Positions 19,842 through 26,059 of a DNA stretch of 64,000 nucleotides are shown here, one piece after another. The number at the start of each line of letters is the position of its first letter. Within the stretch, counting starts at the first letter, position 1. The stretch is taken from NCBI RefSeq assembly GCF_016811915.1, contig NZ_CP069127.1:4707501-4771500 (forward strand), written 5' to 3'. Source of the DNA: Brevibacillus choshinensis. Lineage in GTDB: Bacteria; Bacillota; Bacilli; Brevibacillales; Brevibacillaceae. The notes beneath the pieces were generated by a model, which was not told where the DNA came from, did not search any database, and was given only the letters and a program-made list of their open reading frames with translations. The position numbers were made by a program, and so were the translations under genes.

Positions 19842-21200
19842 ATGTACAGATCCGCGGAACCAGAGAAAATGCCTACATTAAAAAGAAGCTTGAAGCTGTG
19901 GCACGTCATCGTGCTCGGCTTGGGATATTTGACGCCTCTCACCGTTTTTGATACGTATGGGATCGTCACGCAGGAAACGAGCGGCCATGTTCCGACCGCT
20001 TATTTGCTCGCACTCGCTGCCATGCTGTTTACGGCTGCCAGCTACGGAAGCATGGTCAAGGAATTTCCGGTAGCGGGCTCCGCCTACTCCTACGCCCGCC
20101 AAACGCTCAACCCTCACTTTGGTTTTCTCGTCGGCTGGGTGTCGCTCCTGGATTACGTCTTTTTGCCCATCATCAATGTGCTGCTGGGGACAATCTACCT
20201 TTCCGCCGCCTTTCCAAACGTCCCTTCCTGGATCCTCGGCCTGCTGCTCGCCGCGGTCACCACAGGCGTCAATCTGCGCGGCATCAAATCGACGGCCAAT
20301 TTCAATACGCTGCTCGTCATTTTTCAAGTATTGGTTGTCGGGATCTTCACGGTGTTGGCCATTCAGCATCTGACCGGGACAACCCCAAGCGGCAACGCCT
20401 TTCCGGTCACACCGTTTTACGGAGAAGGAATGACTTTCCCTACGCTCATGGCAGGCGCTGCGATTCTGTGTTTCTCGTTTCTGGGCTTTGATGCCGTCAC
20501 GACCTACACGGAAGAAGCGATAAATCCGATGAAGACCATTCCCCGTGGCATTTTTCTCGTCGCCCTGATCGGCGGCGTCATCTTCATCATTGCTTCTTAT
20601 TTCACCCAACTGGCTTTTCCGTCCGTTGCGCAGTTCCAAAATCAGGACTCCCCTTCACCGGAGATGTCCATGATCCTTGGCGGGGACTTGTTCCATTCCA
20701 TATTCGTCGCTGGAAGCATCACGGCCGCGCTCGCTTCGGGGATTGCCTCCCACGCGAGTGCATCCCGCTTGCTGTTCGCCATGGGACGGGAAAACGTGCT
20801 GCCCAAAAAGCTGTTCGGCAATCTGCATCCCGTCAAAGGCATTCCCGTCGGCAATGTCCTCTTCATCGGGGCCGTCTCTTTGTCTTCCCTCTTTCTGGAT
20901 CTGGAGACAGCGCTCGCGTTCATTAATTTTGGCGCGTTGACCGCATTTACTGCCGTCAATCTGTCGGTCTTTGCCCATTACTACATCCGCAAAAAACAGC
21001 GTTCGGCCAAAGACACCTTCAAATATTTGATTTCTCCGTTGATTGGGGCCAGCTTCGTCGCCTTCCTCTGGATAAATCTCGACAGCCACGCCCTGACACT
21101 CGGGATTGTCTGGACCTTGATCGGCATCGGCTATTTGCTGTTCACCACCAAAGCATTCCGCAAAAGCCCTCCGGTGATCGACTTTGAGGAATCCATCTGA
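19842..21200 (+). CDS. puuP: APC-family amine/amino-acid permease, PuuP-like putrescine importer
   Basis: The 452-residue integral membrane protein has about 12 hydrophobic helices and reads like E. coli PuuP: 'LKRSLKLWHVIVLGLGYLTP' at the N-terminus, 'TVFDTYGIV', 'HVPTAYLLALAAMLFTAASYG', 'FSFLGFDAVTTYTEEA', 'ASGIASHASASRLLFAMGRE' and 'ALAFINFGALTAFTAVNLSVF'. It most likely imports putrescine by proton symport. I start at ATG 19842, 7 bases after GAAGGGG; an in-frame ATG at 19824 lacks such a site. A sigma-54 promoter and shared activator sites tie it to the catabolic genes. A related amine or GABA as substrate is the alternative; the symbol is by similarity. Confidence 0.87.
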   Translation: MYRSAEPEKMPTLKRSLKLWHVIVLGLGYLTPLTVFDTYGIVTQETSGHVPTAYLLALAAMLFTAASYGSMVKEFPVAGSAYSYARQTLNPHFGFLVGWVSLLDYVFLPIINVLLGTIYLSAAFPNVPSWILGLLLAAVTTGVNLRGIKSTANFNTLLVIFQVLVVGIFTVLAIQHLTGTTPSGNAFPVTPFYGEGMTFPTLMAGAAILCFSFLGFDAVTTYTEEAINPMKTIPRGIFLVALIGGVIFIIASYFTQLAFPSVAQFQNQDSPSPEMSMILGGDLFHSIFVAGSITAALASGIASHASASRLLFAMGRENVLPKKLFGNLHPVKGIPVGNVLFIGAVSLSSLFLDLETALAFINFGALTAFTAVNLSVFAHYYIRKKQRSAKDTFKYLISPLIGASFVAFLWINLDSHALTLGIVWTLIGIGYLLFTTKAFRKSPPVIDFEESI

Positions 21201-21210
21201 TCCATAGGTA

Positions 21211-21255
21211 AAAAGAGCACTCAACAGCCTGCCTCGGGCCATCGAGTGCTCTTTT
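21211..21255 (+). terminator. Rho-independent terminator after the puuP-like gene
   Basis: AAAAGAGCACTC pairs with GAGTGCTCTTTT around a 21-base loop and ends in a T run. Confidence 0.85.
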
Positions 21256-21267
21256 TGATTCCAGTGC

Positions 21268-21302
21268 TATGCAAAAACCGTTCGTTTATTCATTTTTGCA
21301 TA
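21268..21302. promoter_or_regulatory. Candidate upstream activating sequence of the DUF3055 operon
   Basis: TTATTCATTTTTGCATA at 21286-21302, identical over 17 bases to the copy at 16572, with a half-copy TATGCAAAAACC at 21268. It lies about 60 bases before the -24 element at 21357. Confidence 0.7.
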
Positions 21303-21354
21303 CGCCGGGACGTCTCCCTAGCGAAGAAACTGCCGGTTCCGCGTGCACGAGCAG

Positions 21355-21372
21355 CTGGCATCGTTTTTGCAA
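21355..21372 (+). promoter_or_regulatory. Sigma-54 promoter of the DUF3055/lipoyl-like operon
   Basis: CTGGCATCGTTTTTGCAA on the plus strand: GG (-24) at 21357-21358 and GC (-12) at 21369-21370, ten bases apart. About 55 bases separate it from the first start codon. Confidence 0.85.
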
Positions 21373-21425
21373 CCATTCTCCGATAAGATCGGGATCACAA
21401 AATCTATCACGCTGAGGTGACGACC

Positions 21426-21719
21426 ATGTCTTTTGACTATCTGTACGATCAATCGGAGACCATGCTTTCCCGCTATGTGGCGTTTACGACAGACCACAAC
21501 CGCTATGACCTGGGCCTGTTCTACTCCCAACACTTTGACGGAAAGAGCTTTGTCCTTTCTTTGCAAAATATGCAGTCCGTTCTGATCTCCTCCGATGACA
21601 TCGCCTTTGACCATGGCTGGATCGACAAGCTGGCCGTCCGAGCGGAAGACGTGGAGGTCGTATCCAGCTTCCTGAAAAAGACGCTCTCTTCCCTATTTAA
21701 CAACCACGATCTGGATTGA
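21426..21719 (+). CDS. DUF3055 (SAV0927-family) protein
   Basis: The 97-residue soluble protein matches the DUF3055 pattern: 'FDYLYDQSETMLSRYVAFTT' followed by 'RYDLGLFYSQHFDGKSFVLSLQ' (in two parts) and an acidic C-terminal helix. The function of the family is unknown. GAGGTGA precedes ATG 21426. What is unusual is the context: it is the first gene of a unit under a sigma-54 promoter with an activator site shared with putrescine/GABA genes, which suggests a role in that pathway in this organism. Confidence 0.78.
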   Translation: MSFDYLYDQSETMLSRYVAFTTDHNRYDLGLFYSQHFDGKSFVLSLQNMQSVLISSDDIAFDHGWIDKLAVRAEDVEVVSSFLKKTLSSLFNNHDLD

Positions 21720-21737
21720 GTGAAAGGAGCTGGATTG

Positions 21738-21995
21738 ATGAAAGTCACATTCGATATCGTGAGCAACTGTCACGGGGTGGTGGAAAGCCTGCTGCTGGAG
21801 GAAGGCTCGTATGTCTGCGAGCGCGAGGCTCTCTGTCTGGTGAAGACGAGCGGAGGGAGACTGGTGGAGGTGCCCGCCACGTTCAGCGGATATCTCTGCG
21901 GCTATCATGTGAGGATAGGAGATCGGGTCGGGCGGGAAATATGCGTTGCTTCGCTGTCCGAGGATGCCCGGGAGCTCTGTGCCAGCAGCGATTGA
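21738..21995 (+). CDS. Small lipoyl/biotinyl-like domain protein without acceptor lysine
   Basis: The 85 residues have the two pseudo-repeats of a barrel-sandwich hybrid: 'GVVESLLLEEGSYVCEREALCLV' (in parts) and 'FSGYLCGYHVRIGDRVGREI'. The hairpin that carries the modified lysine in biotin carriers reads 'TSGGRLVE' here; the acceptor position is glycine. AAAGGAGC lies 7 bases before ATG 21738, 18 bases after the DUF3055 stop, so it is in the same sigma-54 operon. It is similar in design to the protein at 8099-8338 next to the regulator. Not a cofactor carrier as judged by sequence; perhaps a ligand-binding or scaffold protein. Confidence 0.65.
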   Translation: MKVTFDIVSNCHGVVESLLLEEGSYVCEREALCLVKTSGGRLVEVPATFSGYLCGYHVRIGDRVGREICVASLSEDARELCASSD

Positions 21996-22025
21996 AAAGG
22001 AGCACCTTTCCGCGACCGAAGTAAA

Positions 22026-22060
22026 AAGAGGGACGCCTGCGCCGTGCACGGGTCCCTCTT
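22026..22060 (+). terminator. Rho-independent terminator of the DUF3055 operon
   Basis: AAGAGGGAC pairs with GTCCCTCTT with a GC-rich loop and a following TCTTTG. Confidence 0.8.
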
Positions 22061-22081
22061 CTTTGTTATCGCAAGTTTTTC

Positions 22082-22537
22082 TTACTTGATTTCATAGTTC
22101 AGCCAAACTGCTTTTTGAGCTCCACATTTGTCGTATAAAGACTGTGCAGCTGCATTATCATGAGCCGTTTCCCAGATCATGTGGGAATAATCATTTTCCC
22201 TGATGTGATTGATGCAGGTCTGCAGAAGTCCTTCCCCAATTTTTTGCCCTCTTTCATCTGGGGATACGTATAAATCATAGAGAATCGCCATTCGTTTGGC
22301 TTCCAAGGTATTGAACGTAAAGTAGAGAGTGGAAAATCCAACGAGCTGATTCGGTTCTTTTACTGCCACAATCTGGATTCCTTCATAGGGATGCTGGAGC
22401 AAGCGCTCAACAATTTTTCTGAGATCCTCTTCACTAGGGCGGGGACATTTGTAGAAGTCGACGATGTACCGATACAGCAATTCAAGAAGCTGTGTGACAT
22501 CCTCTGCAGCAGCTGGCCGAATATGGATCGCTCCCAT
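22082..22537 (-). CDS. GNAT-family N-acetyltransferase
   Basis: The 151-residue product has the GNAT fold: N-terminal 'IHIRPAAAEDVTQLLELLYR', the central strand 'LYDLYVSPDERGQKIGEGLL' (acetyl-CoA-binding motif A with the Q/R-x-x-G-x-G/A variant 'RGQKIG') and motif B 'NAAAQSLYDKCG'. It transfers an acetyl group from acetyl-CoA to an unidentified amine. I start at ATG 22537, ten bases after GGAGG; upstream in-frame ATGs lack a site. It is separated from the large cluster to the right by a long hairpin and is probably an independent gene. Confidence 0.88.
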   Translation of the reverse strand: MGAIHIRPAAAEDVTQLLELLYRYIVDFYKCPRPSEEDLRKIVERLLQHPYEGIQIVAVKEPNQLVGFSTLYFTFNTLEAKRMAILYDLYVSPDERGQKIGEGLLQTCINHIRENDYSHMIWETAHDNAAAQSLYDKCGAQKAVWLNYEIK

Positions 22538-22634
22538 TTTGATATCGCCTCCAAATTTTATGGAAATCATCATTTGGAGTTGCAATTCCGGTTCCAGAAC
22601 ATAACAGTCACCAAGAATTCAGGCCTTACAAGAT

Positions 22635-22683
22635 AATGGCCATTGTGAAACCGGGTTCCCCCATAGGTTTCGCAATGGCCATT
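22635..22683 (-). terminator. Long hairpin terminating the ROK-controlled cluster
   Basis: An 18-bp stem with one mismatch (AATGGCCATTGTGAAACC / GGTTTCGCAATGGCCATT) encloses a 13-base loop, 14 bases after the stop of the last cluster gene. The T run is short, so efficiency is uncertain. Confidence 0.65.
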
Positions 22684-22696
22684 CGTCACAGTTCAA

Positions 22697-23422
22697 TCAC
22701 CGGGATCCCGTTCGTCGCGGGTTCAGCTCGACTGGCTTCCCCTTGGAACGAACGAGGGTGTAATATTCATAGCAGCCGATGACGCCAAAATCCCCTTCGA
22801 TGACCCCAGGATAGGCGCGATTCACCGAATAGACCTGGCTTTGGTGCGCCCGCAATGCTTCTCCCTTTTGCAGTCGGAATCTCGTGATGTCCACCTTTCC
22901 AGTAATCGGTACAGCCGGGTTCGGGCCTTTGTCTGGGCAGTGATCGTAATAATGGGGGATGGACACGTAATACAGATCCGGATAATCGTCCGTGGACATT
23001 TCGAGCTCTGCCAGCTCTACCGCACGGGTCGTCGCTTTGCAGGTTACAATGTGATCGGGATGTCCCGTCACTCCATCCGGCGGAAAGGTCACGACAACGT
23101 CAGGCTGCCAATCCGTGATCGCCTCGCGGATCCTTCCCACCAGCTCATCAAAATCAGCCTCCGCCAGGGATCCGTCCGGGTAGCGAAACAAATCCAGTCG
23201 GGAAATTCCCAAGACCTCGGCAGCTTTACCCAGCTCCTGCTCCCGGTGACGAGCCAGCTTTTCACGGCAATCGATTGAATACGGGCCAGTGCGTCCGCCG
23301 CAACCCGACGTCACGCAGATCAGGCACGTCATCTGATTCGCCTCTTTGCACTTCGCCAGTGTGCCGCCGCAAGCAAATGATTCATCGTCAGGGTGGGGAA
23401 ACACTACCATCACTTTTTTCAT
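22697..23422 (-). CDS. Intracellular PIG-L (LmbE-like) deacetylase
   Basis: This 241-residue zinc hydrolase of the PIG-L / BshB family normally removes an acetyl group from an N-acetyl amino sugar. The metal motifs are 'HPDDE' at 10-14 and 'GHPDH' near 120, with the conserved early 'CGGTLAKCKE' and 'TSGCGGRTG'. No signal peptide is present, so it acts in the cytoplasm. It is the last gene of the ROK-controlled cluster, 12 bases after the sugar kinase. A BshB (GlcNAc-malate deacetylase) relative acting on an imported sugar conjugate is a reasonable inference, but substrate cannot be read from the sequence. Confidence 0.88.
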   Translation of the reverse strand: MKKVMVVFPHPDDESFACGGTLAKCKEANQMTCLICVTSGCGGRTGPYSIDCREKLARHREQELGKAAEVLGISRLDLFRYPDGSLAEADFDELVGRIREAITDWQPDVVVTFPPDGVTGHPDHIVTCKATTRAVELAELEMSTDDYPDLYYVSIPHYYDHCPDKGPNPAVPITGKVDITRFRLQKGEALRAHQSQVYSVNRAYPGVIEGDFGVIGCYEYYTLVRSKGKPVELNPRRTGSR

Positions 23423-23434
23423 AAGGCACCTCTT

Positions 23435-24442
23435 TTACTGTCCGGATTGGCTGTCCAGATACGCCAACCCTTTTGCAATGACACCGTAGATGGGATCGTT
23501 CTGCGCATTTTCGATAACGACGTGGGAGGCGTAGCCGTTCACTCGCTCGACCACGATTTTTCTCACCCGATCGTCATTTTGCAGAACGCCTCCCTGCAAA
23601 ATCATATGGAAAGGCTTGTTTTTCATTTGCAAGCGTTCGATCACGGCACGGGCGGCCAGGGCCAGCTCCTCTCCCGCCGTCTCCAGGATCTGCAGCGCAA
23701 CAAGGTCTCCCTGGTCTGCTGCCTGACTGACGAGCACAGACAGCTCGCCAACTTTGTCCACCGAATAGTGAGGGCTGTACGTCCAATTAAACAGTTCGTC
23801 CACTCTGGCCAGATCGATGAAAGGAAGGAGCCTCTCTTTCAGAACGGTAGGCTCTCCTCTCCCATCCTCGGCTTTGAGTACGGCTGTGATCGCCTTTTTT
23901 CCAATCCAGTAGCCGCTGCCTTCGTCACCTACCCGATGGCCCCAGCCGCCTGAGCGCGCCGTTTCCCCGGCTTCATTCACCCCGAACGCAATGGACCCCG
24001 TACCTGCGATGACCAGTATTCCTGGCTTGCCTCCGGTGGCACCGAGCAAGGCTGCAAAACCGTCGTTCTCGATAATTAAATGACGGACGCGAATGTGTAA
24101 CTGTTGCAGGACGCCATGAACCATTTTGGTGATGACCTCGCGATCGTGCTCCGTATCCAGGCCAGCGATGCCAAAAACCGCACACTCCACTTCCCATTGG
24201 GTGACCTTTGTCCCCTCATGACCGAGGAGCAGCGTCAGATTGTTTCGCGTCAGGGCATCCTCCAGCGACTGGGATATGGCTTGCATCAGCTCACGGGAAG
24301 CAGCTTCCTCCCCGATCCCTTGATAGTTGCAAGAGCCAGAGCGTCCTGTGCCGACTTCCTGTCTGGAACGGTCCACCAGCACGGCCAAGCACTTGGTGCC
24401 TCCTCCGTCCACTGCGAGGAGAGGAATCCGCACAGCTGCCAT
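23435..24442 (-). CDS. BadF/BadG-type sugar kinase, probable N-acetylglucosamine kinase
   Basis: The 335-residue protein is an ASKHA-fold ATPase of the BadF/NAGK family. It has the phosphate-1 segment 'LLAVDGGGTKCLAVLVD', the adenosine region 'GILVIAGTGSIAFGV', and the family's 'GGWGHRVGDEGSGYWIG'. Family members phosphorylate GlcNAc, GlcN or MurNAc. Its ATG (24442) overlaps the stop of the upstream lyase as TAATG, so the two are translationally coupled. It probably phosphorylates the amino sugar released by the lyase or deacetylases in this cluster, giving a substrate for the nagA/nagB route; nagB lies 15 kb away but nagA is not in the window. Confidence 0.85.
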   Translation of the reverse strand: MAAVRIPLLAVDGGGTKCLAVLVDRSRQEVGTGRSGSCNYQGIGEEAASRELMQAISQSLEDALTRNNLTLLLGHEGTKVTQWEVECAVFGIAGLDTEHDREVITKMVHGVLQQLHIRVRHLIIENDGFAALLGATGGKPGILVIAGTGSIAFGVNEAGETARSGGWGHRVGDEGSGYWIGKKAITAVLKAEDGRGEPTVLKERLLPFIDLARVDELFNWTYSPHYSVDKVGELSVLVSQAADQGDLVALQILETAGEELALAARAVIERLQMKNKPFHMILQGGVLQNDDRVRKIVVERVNGYASHVVIENAQNDPIYGVIAKGLAYLDSQSGQ

Positions 24443-25950
24443 TACCCCACACTCCAATCAGCTATTCTCTGATCCAGCTCTTTCCACATTTGCGCACGGC
24501 CCTGCTTCTCCTGTTCGAGCCATTTCGCATCTGACTGCAAGGAAGTGGTGCGCACTTCGATCATTCGTTTGATCTCCTCGGCATTGGGGCCGCCCGGCAG
24601 CTTGCGGATCTTGACGAAATGAACCGGGTCCAGCGCGAGACTCAGCTCTTCTGCTGTCATCACCAAGTCTTTTCCGATCACTTCTCGAGCTGCGCGATTC
24701 ACGAGGTCCAGACTGATCTGGTCTGCCCGCAGCCCCTCTGCCATCGCTTCCTTTACTACCCGGCTCACAATATGATGCGAGTTTCTAAATGACAGACGAT
24801 CCGTCCGAACAATCGTATCCGCAAGCTCTGTGACCGTCGCAAAGCTTCCTTTGGCTCGCTCCAGCAGCCCTTCCTTGTTTACCTCCATCGTGCCGATGAC
24901 GCAGGCCATCAGACGATACATCTGCTCGAGCACGGACAGGCTCTTCCACACGTACGGCTGCATGTCATCCTCGGTGTCCACGATGTCGCCGAATGGCGTG
25001 TTATGCATCATGGTCAGTACGGCAGCAGCATTGCCCGCGCTGCTCGACAATAGGGAGCGCATGTGCTCAAAGGAAACCGGATTGCGCTTTTGCGGCATGA
25101 TCGAGCTGATTTGGACATACGGACTTGCAACCTTCAGCACGGCGAATTCCTGCGTGCACCACTGGAGCATATCCTGCACGGTCCGTCCCAGATTGATGGC
25201 TGCGAGCTGCACCGCTGTAGCTGCCTCACCCAAATAGTCCGCCCCGCATACCGCATCGTAGGAATTTTCCACCAGTTCATCAAACCCTAGCAATTCTTTC
25301 ATTCTATCGCGGCTGATGGCAAAGCCGGACGTCGTCAATGCCGCTGCCCCCATCGGACTGCGATTGCATGTGCGATAGGCATTCAGGAGGCGCTGGATGT
25401 CACGGCTGAGCAAATCGACTACTGCCATGATGTAATGAGCCATCGTCGTCGGCTGCGCCTGCTGCGTATGGGTGTAACCAATCATGACGGTCTCCGCGTG
25501 TTCTTGTGCAAAAAGGAGCAAATGCTCTTTCAGATAGAGCGCAGAACCCAGCGTCACCAGCAGCTTGTCACGCAGCACCATGCGGTAAATGGCGATTCCC
25601 ATGTCATTGCGGCTGCGTGCGAGGTGCAGATTGCCTGCCACATCTGGGGCCAATTCCAGCAGACGGCTCTCTACCTGAAAGAACAAATCTTCAAACTGCC
25701 CGGTATAGGCGGAGCGGCGCAGCTCTTCCATCTCAATGCCTACGAGGGAGCGAGCGATTGCCTTCGCCTCGTCTTCCGTGAGTAGCTCCTGTTCGCGCAG
25801 CATGATCAAATGAGCCTTGTTGATGGCCATCATCGGCCCTAGGAGATGATTTTTTGCCTCGTTAAAAGCAGGCTCGAGGACTGCCTCCACATAGGTCTTT
25901 CCCGGGAAACGTTCTCCCTCCTGCTGAAAAATGCGTTCTCTGAAATCCAT
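24442..25950 (-). CDS. Argininosuccinate-lyase-like enzyme of the aspartase/fumarase superfamily
   Basis: The 502-residue product has the three conserved blocks of the superfamily in ArgH style: 'HLARSRNDMGIAIYRM', the catalytic histidine segment 'GYTHTQQAQPTTMAHY' (about 158-173) and the mobile-loop signature 'SSIMPQKRNPVSFEH' (about 282-296). It is longer than ArgH (about 460) and no arginine-synthesis gene is near. These enzymes eliminate fumarate from a C-N or C-O bonded succinyl/malyl group. Its coupling (TAATG) to an amino-sugar kinase and its place between two PIG-L deacetylases argue for a fumarate-releasing lyase acting on a sugar conjugate. AAGGAGAT precedes ATG 25950. True ArgH activity is the alternative. 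Confidence 0.8.
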   Translation of the reverse strand: MDFRERIFQQEGERFPGKTYVEAVLEPAFNEAKNHLLGPMMAINKAHLIMLREQELLTEDEAKAIARSLVGIEMEELRRSAYTGQFEDLFFQVESRLLELAPDVAGNLHLARSRNDMGIAIYRMVLRDKLLVTLGSALYLKEHLLLFAQEHAETVMIGYTHTQQAQPTTMAHYIMAVVDLLSRDIQRLLNAYRTCNRSPMGAAALTTSGFAISRDRMKELLGFDELVENSYDAVCGADYLGEAATAVQLAAINLGRTVQDMLQWCTQEFAVLKVASPYVQISSIMPQKRNPVSFEHMRSLLSSSAGNAAAVLTMMHNTPFGDIVDTEDDMQPYVWKSLSVLEQMYRLMACVIGTMEVNKEGLLERAKGSFATVTELADTIVRTDRLSFRNSHHIVSRVVKEAMAEGLRADQISLDLVNRAAREVIGKDLVMTAEELSLALDPVHFVKIRKLPGGPNAEEIKRMIEVRTTSLQSDAKWLEQEKQGRAQMWKELDQRIADWSVG

Positions 25951-26003
25951 CGTCTTGCATCTCCTTTTCTGCCCATTCATTTGCGACTCTCTACGTATGA
26001 AGT

Positions 26004-26050
26004 CCACGAAGGGAAAGAGGCGGCAACTCCACTGCCCCTCTCCCCCGTGG
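26004..26050 (-). other. Intercistronic stem-loop before the lyase gene
   Basis: CCACG...CGTGG closes a further GC-rich stem (GGGAAAGAGGCGGC with GCCCCTCTCCC) between the secreted deacetylase stop at 26060 and the lyase start at 25950. No T run follows, so it may set mRNA stability rather than terminate. Confidence 0.45.
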
Positions 26051-26059
26051 TGAAATGTC

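Noticed and set aside
24442-25950. argH as a biosynthetic argininosuccinate lyase
   Set aside because: No argG or other arginine gene is nearby, the protein is longer than ArgH, and it is translationally coupled to a sugar kinase. ArgH activity is not excluded by sequence alone.
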